Virus record (IMG/VR): IMGVR_UViG_3300020162_000708
Location: 1 to 47,482 of that record
From: a virus
Direction: 5' to 3' (one strand)
DNA: 47,482 nucleotides
The notes under the pieces were generated by a model that ran no database searches, was not told where the DNA came from, and saw nothing but the letters and a program-made list of their open reading frames with translations. Position numbers and translations under genes: made by a program. Positions 10,701 to 21,702 of the stretch are shown in pieces (within the stretch, counting starts at the first letter, position 1; each line of letters starts with the position of its first letter).

Positions 10701-10725
10701 AAGCAGGGGCAACCCTGCTTTTTTA
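10701..10725 (+). terminator. Rho-independent terminator
   Basis: A perfect 8-bp stem AAGCAGGG (10701-10708) and CCCTGCTT (10713-10720) with a GCAA tetraloop, followed by TTTTTATT. It closes the transcription unit that carries the glycosyltransferase. Confidence 0.9.
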
Positions 10726-10756
10726 TTAGATATAGGGATGGCAACCCCTTAAAAAG

Positions 10757-10780
10757 TTCTAATTCATCAGAATTAGGAGC
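10757..10780 (+). promoter_or_regulatory. Hairpin next to the ribosome binding site
   Basis: CTAATTC (10759-10765) pairs with GAATTAG (10770-10776) around an ATCA loop. The 3' arm runs into AGGAG (10775-10779), the Shine-Dalgarno of the gene at 10785. The stem would partly hide the ribosome binding site. Confidence 0.55.
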
Positions 10781-10784
10781 AACT

Positions 10785-11030
10785 ATGTCAAACTTACATA
10801 CAGACAGAGATCAAAATTACATGTATCAGATGTGGGGGACTACAAAATTAGTCACTGATTACAATAAACCCACAAATTTAAAGACAATTCAAGAAATTAT
10901 GCATGATGATGTTCCAAAAAGCAAGCATTTTTTGAAAGAACAGGCAGATATTCATGAAAAAATTAGAAACGATGAAGATTATGATGATTGGGAGTATGGA
11001 ACTGAGCCTGTGTATGGAAAACCACAATAA
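10785..11030 (+). CDS. Small acidic protein upstream of gp25 (81 aa)
   Basis: An 81-residue soluble protein, basic-to-acidic from N to C (NDEDYDDWEYGTEPVYG at the end), preceded by AGGAG. It stands between the terminator at 10701 and gp25. A virion role is likely from place only. Family not recognised. Confidence 0.65.
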   Translation: MSNLHTDRDQNYMYQMWGTTKLVTDYNKPTNLKTIQEIMHDDVPKSKHFLKEQADIHEKIRNDEDYDDWEYGTEPVYGKPQ

Positions 11031-11050
11031 ATAAAAATAAATATTAAATA
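11026..11050 (+). promoter_or_regulatory. Tandem late promoter-like boxes
   Basis: AATAAATA at 11026-11033 and 11036-11043 and ATTAAATA at 11043-11050 lie in a row in front of gp25. One of them is probably the late promoter of the baseplate operon; the sequence is too AT-rich to say which. Confidence 0.55.
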
Positions 11051-11055
11051 AAAAA

Positions 11056-11460
11056 GTGCCTTTAGAATCTATTTCCAGAGGATTTAAAGATATTAGTCTT
11101 TCTTTCAAAAGGCATCCTGTTACTAATGATGTTACATCATTGAAAAATGAGGATGCCATTAAAAAATCCGTTATTAACTTAGTAAGAACTAAGGTTGGAG
11201 AAAGGTTTTTTAATTCTTTATTGGGTTCTAATGTAGAAAATTACTTCTTTGAACTAGCTGATAGTAGAATAGTAACACCATTAGAAGATGAAATAAAGAA
11301 TGTCATAAGAAACTTTGAACCAAGAGTTTCATTAAGAAGAGTGGATGTTCAACTATATTTGGATCAAAATGAATTGAATGTTGTAATAGTCTATGACATC
11401 ATTGGTTTAAGTTTACCAACACAGAATATTAGCTTCATATTACAACCTACAAGATACTAA
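11056..11460 (+). CDS. 25: Baseplate wedge protein gp25
   Basis: A 134-residue protein, close to the 132 residues of T4 gp25. It shows the family core: DISLSFKRHPVTNDV near the start, VINLVRTKVGERFF in the middle and the conserved EPR motif (88-90). gp25 is a small core subunit of the baseplate wedge, homologous to T6SS TssE. It starts with GTG at 11056; no ATG gives the expected N-terminus. The last base of its stop is the first of the gp6 start. Confidence 0.92.
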   Translation: MPLESISRGFKDISLSFKRHPVTNDVTSLKNEDAIKKSVINLVRTKVGERFFNSLLGSNVENYFFELADSRIVTPLEDEIKNVIRNFEPRVSLRRVDVQLYLDQNELNVVIVYDIIGLSLPTQNISFILQPTRY

Positions 11461-13340
11461 TGACATTCACTCAATTTACAAACCTGGACTTTGATCAGGT
11501 AAGAATATCAATCAAAGATTACTTAAGAGCAAATTCTACATTCACGGACTTTGATTTTGAAGGATCTAATTTCTCAGTATTGATTGATGTTCTTGCCTAC
11601 AATACTTATTTGACTGCCTACAACACAAATATGGTGGTTAATGAGTCGTTCCTTGACAGTGCCACTATTAGAGAGAATGTTGTATCATTAGTTAGAAATA
11701 TTGGATATGTTCCACTTTCAAGAAGATCAGCAAGAGCAAAAATATCATTTAGTGTTACTGGATTAAATACAAATTACAAAACAATAACCTTGAAGAAAGG
11801 AATTGTTTGCACTGGCAACTTAGATAATACAAGTTATATCTTTTCGATTCCAGAAGATATTACTGTAGGAATTTCAAACAATGAGGCTGTATTCTCACAA
11901 ATTGAAATTTATGAAGGGACTTTACTTTCAAAGACATTCATTGTAGATAATTCTCAGCCAAATCAAAAATATATTCTTCCAAACCCTTACATAGATACCT
12001 CTACAATTAGGGTATCAGTAAAAGAAACAGCACAGTCTACCACAACAGAAGAATATAATGCAGTAGATAATATTATTGGTATAGATAAAAATTCTCAAAT
12101 ATTCTTAGTTCAAGAAATATCAGACGAAAAATATGAATTATTTTTTGGTGATGGAGTTTTTGGCAAACAATTAAGCAATAATAATCAAATTTCCGCAACA
12201 TACCTAACCACAAATGGAAAATCTGGAAATGGAGCATCTGGATTTGACTTTTCTGGAGTAATTCTAACAGATACTGGAGTAGATGTCAGTCCAAATGTTG
12301 GGGTTTTAATCACTGATGAGGTGGCATCTAATGGCGATGATATACAATCAATAGATTCTATCAAATACTATGCTCCTAGAATGTATTCCACACAGTACAG
12401 AGCAGTAACTGCATCTGATTATGAGGCATTACTACCATCCATTTACCCAAATATTGAATCAGTTACTGCATATGGTGGAGAAGAGAATAATCCGCCAGAT
12501 TATGGTAAAGTTTTTGTGGCAGCAAAACCAAAAAATGCGGAATATTTATCACAAAGTACTAAAGAAAGTATAATTCAATCGTTAAAAAAATATACAGTTG
12601 CTGGAATTGAAGTTAATTTTGTAGATGTAAATGTAGTTTATGTGGAATTAGACTCTGTTGTTTATTATAATTCTAATTTTGTGGGATCAGTTAGTGATTT
12701 AAGTGCAAAGGTAACTAGTTCTTTGCAAAAATATTCACAATCTGCTGATTTAAATAAATTTGGAGGAAGGTTTAAGTACAGTAAGTGTCTTAGAGTTATA
12801 GATGCTACTAGTAATTCTATAACATCCAACATCACTAAAATTAAAATCAGAAGAGATGTTGGAGTAATTTTAGATAAACCTACTCAATATAAAGTATGTT
12901 TTGAAAATTCATTTGCAGTTTGGCCAAGAGAACATAATATAAGAAGCACTGGGTTTAGAGTAAATGGAATAGACTCCATAGTTTACATAGGAGATGCAGT
13001 TAAAAATTTATCAGAAGGCACTCTTTTCTTATTTTCACTAGAGGGTGATGAATTGATAACCAGACAACAAAATATAGGAAGAATCAATTATACCACTGGA
13101 GAAATTAATATAGATAATATAAATGTATCTTCTACTGTTTTGCCAAATAACATTATAGAAATTGAGGCAACTCCATTATCTAATGACATTATTGCAAAGA
13201 AATCTGTATATTTGAAACTTGATATTGGAAAAAGTAAAATAAACTTAGTTAAAGATTTAATATCTTCTGGAGAAAATGCCTCTGGAAGTGCGTTTACACC
13301 AGAGCAAAGTTTTTCAACAAGAAACATAATTAGAGTATAA
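11460..13340 (+). CDS. 6: Baseplate wedge protein gp6
   Basis: A 626-residue protein (T4 gp6: 660) placed directly behind gp25 as usual. The N-terminal part (FDQVRISIKDYLRANSTF, then AYNTYLTAYNTNMVVNESFL) is typical for the gp6/gpJ-like family, as is the segment YRAVTASDYEALLPSIYPNI (about 315-334). gp6 dimers join neighbouring wedges into the baseplate ring. Stop and next start are 1 nt apart. Confidence 0.9.
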   Translation: MTFTQFTNLDFDQVRISIKDYLRANSTFTDFDFEGSNFSVLIDVLAYNTYLTAYNTNMVVNESFLDSATIRENVVSLVRNIGYVPLSRRSARAKISFSVTGLNTNYKTITLKKGIVCTGNLDNTSYIFSIPEDITVGISNNEAVFSQIEIYEGTLLSKTFIVDNSQPNQKYILPNPYIDTSTIRVSVKETAQSTTTEEYNAVDNIIGIDKNSQIFLVQEISDEKYELFFGDGVFGKQLSNNNQISATYLTTNGKSGNGASGFDFSGVILTDTGVDVSPNVGVLITDEVASNGDDIQSIDSIKYYAPRMYSTQYRAVTASDYEALLPSIYPNIESVTAYGGEENNPPDYGKVFVAAKPKNAEYLSQSTKESIIQSLKKYTVAGIEVNFVDVNVVYVELDSVVYYNSNFVGSVSDLSAKVTSSLQKYSQSADLNKFGGRFKYSKCLRVIDATSNSITSNITKIKIRRDVGVILDKPTQYKVCFENSFAVWPREHNIRSTGFRVNGIDSIVYIGDAVKNLSEGTLFLFSLEGDELITRQQNIGRINYTTGEINIDNINVSSTVLPNNIIEIEATPLSNDIIAKKSVYLKLDIGKSKINLVKDLISSGENASGSAFTPEQSFSTRNIIRV

Positions 13341-13341
13341 G

Positions 13342-16300
13342 ATGAATAACGAAAAGAAAGTAATTAAAATTTCAGATGTTGTCAAAAATCAACTTCCTGA
13401 ATTTATTTTAGAAGAAAACCCAAACTTTTCTGAATTCTTAAATCAATATTATGTTTCTCAAGAATATACTGGTGGTGTAGTAGATCTATCTGAAAATTTA
13501 ACTGATTATAAAAATGTAGAATCATTTGATAAAGTTAACCTAATAAAAAGTACTACATTAACTTCAGATGCAAGTTTTATTGATTCTGAAATTTATGTAG
13601 AATCTACTAATGGATGGCCTAATTCTTATGGTCTATTTAAAATTAATAATGAAATCATAACATATACTGGCATAACAACTAATTCATTCTTAGGATGTGC
13701 TAGGGGGTTTAGTGGCATAGAATCTCTTTCTAGTGAAGATAATCCAGAAGTACTTGTATTCTCAAAGACTGAAGCAGATTTTCATTCTGAGGGAGACTCT
13801 GTAATTAATCTGAGTAATTTATTTTTAGTAGAATTCTTCAATAAAATTAAATATCAGTTTACTCCAGGGTTTGAAGAAGTAGAACTAGATTCTAAAATTA
13901 ATCCTCAAAATTTTATTTCAAAGGCAAAATCATTTTATCAGAGCAAAGGAACAGACGAGGCATTTCAGATTTTATTCAAAGTCCTTTATGATGAAAATGT
14001 AAAAATCATAAAGCCAAGAGAATTTTGTTTCACTCCCTCTGATGATAAGTGGGTAGTAACAGAAACTTTTGTATGTGATTTAATTAGTGGAGATCCATTA
14101 AAACTAAAAGGACAAACATTATATCAAGATAATGATCCATACAATTCAAATGTATTGGAAGCTACTGGATCAATATATGAAGTAGAGTCATTTAAATTAG
14201 ATAATAATGTATTATATAAGATAAAAATATTTGCTGGATATTCTAATAATGTAAGTCCTAAAGGATCTATTACTGGTGTTTTTGTATCCACCCCAAAAAC
14301 ATATACAGTAGAAAATGTAGATATTGAATCTACTACTATATTTGTAGATTCTACTGTAGGATTCCCTCAAAGTGGGATATTGAATATTAATGGAATAGAA
14401 TACACATATTCAGATAAAACTAATAATCAATTTATAGGCTTGACTGGAATAACTTCCACTACTGTAATTGGAAGGAAATCTGAAATCTATGGATCTAATT
14501 TTGTATATTCATATGAAGATGGAAATACTTCAGCACCAGTTAAACTAAAAGTAAACAATGTTTTATCTGGTATAAGATCATCAGAAACATTGTATGCATT
14601 AGATAATGATCCAATTAGGATTGAAAATATAGGAAATACAGTAGATACTACTTTTACAAAATCTTTATACTATAACCATCCATTAACTATCCCATCTGGA
14701 ATAGCTACAACACAAATAACTGATGCAACAAGAAATTATTTTAAAGAAGGATTTTCTGTTGTAAATGGTTTGGCATTATCCAAATATAACCATAATTTGA
14801 AATTAGGTGATACTGTAAATCTTTTTGTAAAATCTACACAAGGGTATGATTTAATATCATCAGGACTTTCAGTAAATACTAGTCTATCTAAAGAATTTAG
14901 TGTCCAACAAATATCAGATCCTAGTGTTTTAGGGAAAAAGGTTTTATTTAGAAGAAATTTAAGGAAAACAAAAGCAACTCCATTTACCAAACTTTATAAT
15001 AATATTCAAAATAAATTTACTTCTAACATTCAAGATTGCTATGTAGATGATAATTATTATTATGTAACATCTAATGGTCTTCCTGATTATGAAATAAATC
15101 CATACATTAGAGAGTTTTCTTTTACTGTTAATTTATCTACATTAGTAGGATCACATAATTTTTATGATGGAGAAGCAGTAAAGGTAATTTCATATAAAAC
15201 ATCTATTAATTATAACAATACAGTTGGCATTGCCACTGGATCAACTTATTATGTTACTAGATTAAGTCCCAATACTTTAGGGTTAACTGAAAATAGAGAC
15301 AATGTTGGTAAAACATCGGTAAATTTCTTTGAATATGATAATGAAGGCAACTTATCTGGAACCATAGATGAAATAGTTATTATAAGTTCTCCATTATATG
15401 GAAATAATTTTACATCTTCTAAGTTATTTAAGAAAATTCCAAAAAATTTAGAATTTTCTAAAACTAAGACTGAAACTGCTGCTGGTCCAATTGGAATTTT
15501 TGTCAATGGAGTAGAAATTCAAAATTATAAATCATATGATAAAATTTATTATGGGCAAATTGAGACAGTAGATGTTTTAAATGGTGGGACTAACTATAGT
15601 TTAATTAATCCACCATCCTTTAAAATTTTTAATGAGGATGAACAAGATCTTAATACTTTTTTAATTCCTCAAATGAAGGGAGTTTTAACAGGACTAATAG
15701 TAGTAAATCCTGGATATGATTATGAAGATACTCCAATAGTTACTATAACTGGCGGAAATAATGATGAATTATCTGCTCAAGTTAAGATGAAGAGCATAGA
15801 TAAGCAGATTCAATTCAATGCAACAACTAGAGATACTGTAGTAAATACAGTAAATAATGATCTAAGGTTTGGAATAAACCATGGATTCATAACTGGTGAA
15901 CCTATTGTATATGAAACTTTTAATACTATTCCAATAGGAATTGGATCTATAGTTTCAGACGGAACTTTATTAAATAACTCAGTTTATTATGCAGTAAACA
16001 TTGGAGCAGGAACTTCAATTAAATTAGCATTAAACAAAGAAGATGCTATTGCAGAAAGGAATTTAATTAACATAAGAACTACTGGTGGAGGAATTCAAAG
16101 ATTTAAATCTTTGAATAAAATTCAAGTAATAGATAAGGTAAATGTTTTAGGTCAAAATATTAATTTTGAATATAAAAAATTATCTTTTGGTCCAGATGAT
16201 ATCAATGTATATGATAATATTTTTACAGGTATAGATCATCAATTTAATACTAGGGATAAAGTAGTAATTACAGTAGAAGGAACTTATTTAGATGGGGCAA

Positions 16301-19300
16301 CGCCAAATCAAATTTATTATATTTTAAAATTAGATAATGACAGATTCCAACTAACTACTGATCCAGAAGGAAAAAATATATTAAACATTATAAGTACAGA
16401 TTTTGCTACAACTTATTTTGTACAATATCCTCCAATTACTGCTAATGTTTTTGGAAAAATTAAAAAAACTGCATCTGTAGCTATTGGATATGGTGCTACA
16501 ATAATTCCTACAGTTGAAGGATCTGTTACTTCTGTTAGAGTTCAAAGAGGTCTTGCTAAACCAGCTAAACAGTTCTTAGGGTCAAGTAGTGTACTAAACT
16601 ACCATAAACGTCCTACAGTTACTGTTTTAGAAGGAAAGGATGCATCTTTTTCTGCAGTAGTAGAAGATGGAAAACTTATTGATATTATAGTTAAAAATGC
16701 TGGAGAAAACTATTTTAATAATTTTGAACTTAAAGTTACTGGAAATGGATATGGAGCAATTTTACAACCAGTATTAAGTAATGGTGAAATCTATAATGGA
16801 CAAGTAAGTTATGGGCAAATTATAGAAGTTATCATAGCAAATCCTGGAGTTGGATATGCTACCACAAATACTACAATTGAAGTAATTTCTAAGGGAGAGA
16901 ACTTAAAGGTATCAGCTAATTTAACTTCCTGGACAATAAATGAAACTGTTAAATTAGGAATTTCAAATTTAAATAATGGAACTATTTTTGGCAAAAAATA
17001 TTCTTTATTTGGAAATATCTTTGGAACTTTCTTTTTAGATCAAAATCTTAGATCATCTTTTAACATACCAAATACTCCCACAAAACACTCTCCAATAGTT
17101 GGGTGGGCTTATGATGGATGTCCAATTTATGGTCCATATGCATTTGCTAATCCAGATGGAACTGGTAGTGTAGTTAGAATGAAGAGTGGATACTCTAGAT
17201 CAAAGATTAGTCCACCTGCTAATTTGGATTGTATAGAAGATTATATTTTTACAAATTCTGGAACCTTAGATAGAAACAATGGAAGATTTTGCATTACTCC
17301 AGAATATCCAGAGGGCATCTATGCGTATTTTTGCACATTAAATAGCAACAATGTGCCAGAATTTCCATACATTATAGGTAATAATTATGAGTATACCCCA
17401 CAACAAGAAAATTTTGATTTAAAATTTAATCAAAATTTAAATTTTAATAAATTAAACATTGTAAAATATACCAAACCATACAGAATAGAAGATAAGGATA
17501 ATTATTATGAGTATTTTAAATTTGAATCAAATTCTCTAGGCAGTGATGCAATAATCACATCATCATCTTCTGGAAAAGTAGATTCTATAGAGATTATTGA
17601 TTCTGGTCTTAATTATGAAATTGGAGACAAAATATTATTTGATATTGACAATCTTGGTGGAGTAGGAGCTTATGGAGAAGTTGTAGAAGTTGAAGGTGTT
17701 GGTATAACTACTATACAATACTCCACAAATACTTTTCCAGATGTTAAACTATTAAGTATAAACACTGGAATCTTAGGTATAACTACAATACCCCACAATT
17801 TCTCTGATCAAAGTTTTATTACAATTACTGGAATTTCAACAACAGATTATTCTGAAATTGAGGGTACTAGGAAAATCAGAATTAATGTAGAGTATCCAAT
17901 TACTTCTATTGCAAGTACACTTTCAGATTCAACTATTACTGGAATTATTACTGGATTGTCAGTTAAAGAACCTTTATTCTCATATAATATAGATGATCAA
18001 TTTAAAATTGGAAGTGAAACTTTTAAAGTAATAGGTTTAGATCTTACCAATAACATATTAAATGTTTTAAGAGAATCATCATCACCTGGATATGGGATTG
18101 GATCAACTGTTATACCTTTACAAAATAGATTTACATTTGAATATAAGGGATTAGATAAACCATTAACTCAATTAGATGAAACATATTACTTTAATCCAGT
18201 TCAGTCAGTATCTATTGGATTAGGGACTTCTGTGGGATTTGGAAATACTTTAGCAATATATCCTCTAGGTGCAGGAACATCTATAACAAAATACGTTCAA
18301 TATGGTGGATTATATTTACCAAATAATAAGTTTAATACTGGAGATAGGGTAGTATATGAATCAAATGCATCAAGTATAGTAACTAATTTAGGAAATCTTG
18401 CGTCTATATCAAATCTTTTTGTGATCAAATTATCCTCAGATATAGTTGGATTGGTTAACGAAAAGAATAAAATTAATGATGCAACATCTATAATACAGTA
18501 CACATCAGTTGGAACTGGAATATTACATAAATTAAAAACCGTAAGGAATGTTATTACTTGCACAACAATTCAAAATAAAGTAAATGTATCTACTGGAGTA
18601 ACTCATGGGTTATCAGTTAATGATAATATAAAAGTTAGTGTTACTTCTGGTATAGTTACCAACTATACAGTAGGATATTCAACTATAACAAAAAGAGTAT
18701 TAGTTAATTCACAAGGAAGTGTTCCAGTTAATGTATATGCTAATGATACTGTAGTTTTTAATATTTCATCATTAAGTTTAAGTGGAAAAGAATTTGGAAT
18801 TTATACTAATGATTCATTTAATAATGAATATTTTGGAAATGAAGACAATGGGTTAGAAGTCATTAAAACTGCTTCAGAACTTAGATTAACCATTAGTGAA
18901 TTTACTCCAAGAACTCTTTATTATAATTTAAAAAATATTACATCTACTGATGAAATTTATCCAGATATATCTTTGATAGATTATAATAAAATAATAGTAA
19001 ATAATAGCTTATTCAATACAGATGCTTCTATAGGTACTACTACTGATTATACATTTCAATTTGATGTTGCAATTCAACCAGAAAGGCAAAAATATACAAA
19101 TACACTATCAACATTAAAGTATAATGTAAAATCACCAAATATAAAAGGACCAATAGGAAAAGCAAAAGTACTGTTTAATGGATCTAATTATAAAAAACTC
19201 CCATTAATCAAAGAAATAATAACAGAGCAAGGGACTGGTGCTAATTTATTTGCACTTAGTAATACTATAGGAAAACTTAAGAATGCTAAAGTTACAAACA

Positions 19301-21696
19301 CACAATCTATTTTTCCAACAGATACTACATTAAGACCAGTTTCAAATGTATTTTCAACTATAAAATTAACAAATAACTATGAAGTCCTTGATTGTTTGGT
19401 AGAATCTTCTGGATCAAAATATTTAACTTCTCCAACTTTAAAATTATACAATAGAACAGAAGATTTAATTAAAGAAGAATTTACTGCAGTTGCTGTATTG
19501 AAAAATACTTCAATAAATGAAATTAAAATATTAAACCCAGGATCCAATTTAAAGTCTACTGATGATGAAATTTTAGTATTAGATAATAGTAATGGTATTA
19601 GAATATTATCAGCTTCTGTTGCTGGAATAGACCCATACCAAGTAACATTAACATTAGAAACTCCTTTAGTTGGATTTACTACTGAAGCTTCGTTGCCCAT
19701 ACAGGTTGGTGATGAAATTTTAGTTGAAAATATAATAAGTACTTCTGGTGTAGGATTTAATAGCAAAGATTTTAAATATGTTCCATTTAAAGTAATATTT
19801 GTAGATCAAGCATTTAATTCTCAAGATGCTGCTTTGATTAGATATGAAGTAACTCAATTCCCTGGAATCTTTAATGAGGATCTTACCTTTAATGCATCAG
19901 TCATAAAATATTCAGATGTTCCCAAAATTACTCCTATTTTAGGTGAAAGTCAATTTTATAACTCTGAATTTTTAACTGATGATGTAGAAATTATTGACAA
20001 TCCAGATAATGATAAAATTACTAGGGTATTGAAACTTCATAAGTCTACTGGACTATCTATTGGAGATTCTGTTTCTGGAGCATCATCAAAATCAAAAGGA
20101 ACTATATCAGATATAGTAGATTTTCCTGCATTATTTACAATAGATTCTAGTGTTCCAGAGACAATTGGATGGAAAGATTTTAGAGGCAATTTATCCAGCA
20201 TTCTGCAAAAATTACCAGATAATGATTACTATCAAAAGTTTTCATATTCACTTAAGAGCAAGATTCCATATACTGATTGGAATTCTATAGTTTCTGATAT
20301 ATCTCATGTTACAGGATACAAAAAATTTGCAGACTTAAGTGTTGAATCCAATCAAATAGTAGGAATTGGAAGTACTAATAATGATTTAAAAGTTAGATCT
20401 GATTTTACATCTTCTGTTAATGTTGTATTAACATCATATTCTCAAGTAAATACTATCTCAAACTTTGATTTAGTTGTTGAAGAAGATATTGACGAAAGTG
20501 AGGGTGCATATTCTGAATTCATTAAATTTAGAACTAGAAAATTATCAGATTATATTTTATCTAGTGAAAATAGAGTTCTTTCTATTGATGACATTTCTAC
20601 ACTATTTGATACTGATAATGCTCCATTTGTTGCAGTCACTCTAGATGAAGTAGATACTACTGAAAACATTGTATTAAAGTATTTCTTCTTTATTGGAGCC
20701 ACTTCTTCATTCTTTGGAGAATTTGTAAGACCTGAGGTATTAGATTTATTTGTAACCAGAAATAATGACACTATAAATCTATCATCTTATGGATATTATT
20801 ATGATTTCTTCACTTCAAGTGGAGCAGCTGCTCTTCCACTAGGAAATATCCAAGGAGCACTCAGTCCTACCAATGGAGATGAAATAATTATTAACTTTAT
20901 CCCAAGAAATATATTTAATAGTTATGCTGTTAGAGCAGTTAAAGAAACTGCTAATGTTTCTGTTGGTATTGCCACAACTTCTTTTGGATATATTAGAAAT
21001 GTAGAATCTACTGGAATATATACATCTACTCCATCACCAGTTACTAGTACTTTCTATAGTATTCCTTTATCAGATTGTGTTGCTGGGTCTGTATTTTTAG
21101 GAATATCTTCGACTCCAAAAAGAGTTGAAAATGCATTTGAGATAAGTTTTGTCAAAAATCAAAACAACATCATAGATTATAATATTTTTGCAGAACAAAA
21201 ATATAAGGAACTTGGAGTATTTGGTATAACCACTAGTGCTGGAAATATACAATTTACATTTACACCTCCAACTGGAATTGGAGTGACTTTATTTACTAAT
21301 TTCAACTTTATAACCAATACTTATGATGTTCCAAATGAAAAAATTAAAGAATTGAGTAGAGTTAGAAGTAACCAAGTAATATATACTGGATCAAGTGCTG
21401 TATCAATCTCTACAGTAAGTTCTGCATATGCAGCAACAAAATATATAATCGAAGCTACTAAAACTGTAGGATTAAGTACTCAAAAATCTTTAGTTCAAAT
21501 AAATTCTCTTCACTTCCAAGATTATGCTAATAATACAGTTTATGGAATAATTGGAGACTTCCCACAAGATGAGTTAGATTTTGAAACCATATTAAATCCT
21601 TCAACTAGTGAGTATGTATTAACATTTAATCCTACTGTTTCTGCTACTTATAGATTTAGATATCTTGAAAAGAGCGTTCTAAATCCAAACACTTAA
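13342..21696 (+). CDS. Giant baseplate/tail structural protein with a YHYH domain (2784 aa)
   Basis: The largest gene of the window, at the place where T4 has gp7 (1032 aa). The N-terminal 250 residues (LPEFILEENPNFSEFLNQYY, and YQSKGTDEAFQILFKVLYDE) are typical of cyanophage wedge proteins. Residues about 1248-1350 form a YHYH-type domain (SPIVGWAYDGCPIYGPY, NNGRFCITPEYPEG, YAYF, PYIIG). Around it lie repeated beta modules ending in GxxY, such as VNPGYDYEDTPIVTITGG and ANPGVGYATT. Much of the rest is Ser/Thr/Gly-rich beta structure. Likely function: wedge scaffold and fibre attachment; the call as gp7 equivalent is inference. Confidence 0.75.
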   Translation: MNNEKKVIKISDVVKNQLPEFILEENPNFSEFLNQYYVSQEYTGGVVDLSENLTDYKNVESFDKVNLIKSTTLTSDASFIDSEIYVESTNGWPNSYGLFKINNEIITYTGITTNSFLGCARGFSGIESLSSEDNPEVLVFSKTEADFHSEGDSVINLSNLFLVEFFNKIKYQFTPGFEEVELDSKINPQNFISKAKSFYQSKGTDEAFQILFKVLYDENVKIIKPREFCFTPSDDKWVVTETFVCDLISGDPLKLKGQTLYQDNDPYNSNVLEATGSIYEVESFKLDNNVLYKIKIFAGYSNNVSPKGSITGVFVSTPKTYTVENVDIESTTIFVDSTVGFPQSGILNINGIEYTYSDKTNNQFIGLTGITSTTVIGRKSEIYGSNFVYSYEDGNTSAPVKLKVNNVLSGIRSSETLYALDNDPIRIENIGNTVDTTFTKSLYYNHPLTIPSGIATTQITDATRNYFKEGFSVVNGLALSKYNHNLKLGDTVNLFVKSTQGYDLISSGLSVNTSLSKEFSVQQISDPSVLGKKVLFRRNLRKTKATPFTKLYNNIQNKFTSNIQDCYVDDNYYYVTSNGLPDYEINPYIREFSFTVNLSTLVGSHNFYDGEAVKVISYKTSINYNNTVGIATGSTYYVTRLSPNTLGLTENRDNVGKTSVNFFEYDNEGNLSGTIDEIVIISSPLYGNNFTSSKLFKKIPKNLEFSKTKTETAAGPIGIFVNGVEIQNYKSYDKIYYGQIETVDVLNGGTNYSLINPPSFKIFNEDEQDLNTFLIPQMKGVLTGLIVVNPGYDYEDTPIVTITGGNNDELSAQVKMKSIDKQIQFNATTRDTVVNTVNNDLRFGINHGFITGEPIVYETFNTIPIGIGSIVSDGTLLNNSVYYAVNIGAGTSIKLALNKEDAIAERNLINIRTTGGGIQRFKSLNKIQVIDKVNVLGQNINFEYKKLSFGPDDINVYDNIFTGIDHQFNTRDKVVITVEGTYLDGATPNQIYYILKLDNDRFQLTTDPEGKNILNIISTDFATTYFVQYPPITANVFGKIKKTASVAIGYGATIIPTVEGSVTSVRVQRGLAKPAKQFLGSSSVLNYHKRPTVTVLEGKDASFSAVVEDGKLIDIIVKNAGENYFNNFELKVTGNGYGAILQPVLSNGEIYNGQVSYGQIIEVIIANPGVGYATTNTTIEVISKGENLKVSANLTSWTINETVKLGISNLNNGTIFGKKYSLFGNIFGTFFLDQNLRSSFNIPNTPTKHSPIVGWAYDGCPIYGPYAFANPDGTGSVVRMKSGYSRSKISPPANLDCIEDYIFTNSGTLDRNNGRFCITPEYPEGIYAYFCTLNSNNVPEFPYIIGNNYEYTPQQENFDLKFNQNLNFNKLNIVKYTKPYRIEDKDNYYEYFKFESNSLGSDAIITSSSSGKVDSIEIIDSGLNYEIGDKILFDIDNLGGVGAYGEVVEVEGVGITTIQYSTNTFPDVKLLSINTGILGITTIPHNFSDQSFITITGISTTDYSEIEGTRKIRINVEYPITSIASTLSDSTITGIITGLSVKEPLFSYNIDDQFKIGSETFKVIGLDLTNNILNVLRESSSPGYGIGSTVIPLQNRFTFEYKGLDKPLTQLDETYYFNPVQSVSIGLGTSVGFGNTLAIYPLGAGTSITKYVQYGGLYLPNNKFNTGDRVVYESNASSIVTNLGNLASISNLFVIKLSSDIVGLVNEKNKINDATSIIQYTSVGTGILHKLKTVRNVITCTTIQNKVNVSTGVTHGLSVNDNIKVSVTSGIVTNYTVGYSTITKRVLVNSQGSVPVNVYANDTVVFNISSLSLSGKEFGIYTNDSFNNEYFGNEDNGLEVIKTASELRLTISEFTPRTLYYNLKNITSTDEIYPDISLIDYNKIIVNNSLFNTDASIGTTTDYTFQFDVAIQPERQKYTNTLSTLKYNVKSPNIKGPIGKAKVLFNGSNYKKLPLIKEIITEQGTGANLFALSNTIGKLKNAKVTNTQSIFPTDTTLRPVSNVFSTIKLTNNYEVLDCLVESSGSKYLTSPTLKLYNRTEDLIKEEFTAVAVLKNTSINEIKILNPGSNLKSTDDEILVLDNSNGIRILSASVAGIDPYQVTLTLETPLVGFTTEASLPIQVGDEILVENIISTSGVGFNSKDFKYVPFKVIFVDQAFNSQDAALIRYEVTQFPGIFNEDLTFNASVIKYSDVPKITPILGESQFYNSEFLTDDVEIIDNPDNDKITRVLKLHKSTGLSIGDSVSGASSKSKGTISDIVDFPALFTIDSSVPETIGWKDFRGNLSSILQKLPDNDYYQKFSYSLKSKIPYTDWNSIVSDISHVTGYKKFADLSVESNQIVGIGSTNNDLKVRSDFTSSVNVVLTSYSQVNTISNFDLVVEEDIDESEGAYSEFIKFRTRKLSDYILSSENRVLSIDDISTLFDTDNAPFVAVTLDEVDTTENIVLKYFFFIGATSSFFGEFVRPEVLDLFVTRNNDTINLSSYGYYYDFFTSSGAAALPLGNIQGALSPTNGDEIIINFIPRNIFNSYAVRAVKETANVSVGIATTSFGYIRNVESTGIYTSTPSPVTSTFYSIPLSDCVAGSVFLGISSTPKRVENAFEISFVKNQNNIIDYNIFAEQKYKELGVFGITTSAGNIQFTFTPPTGIGVTLFTNFNFITNTYDVPNEKIKELSRVRSNQVIYTGSSAVSISTVSSAYAATKYIIEATKTVGLSTQKSLVQINSLHFQDYANNTVYGIIGDFPQDELDFETILNPSTSEYVLTFNPTVSATYRFRYLEKSVLNPNT

Positions 21697-21702
21697 TTAC
21701 CT

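Noticed and set aside
13088-13327. Minus-strand frames inside the structural genes (also 14736-14990, 18297-18563, 19377-19766 and others)
   Set aside because: They are shadows opposite long, well-supported + genes.
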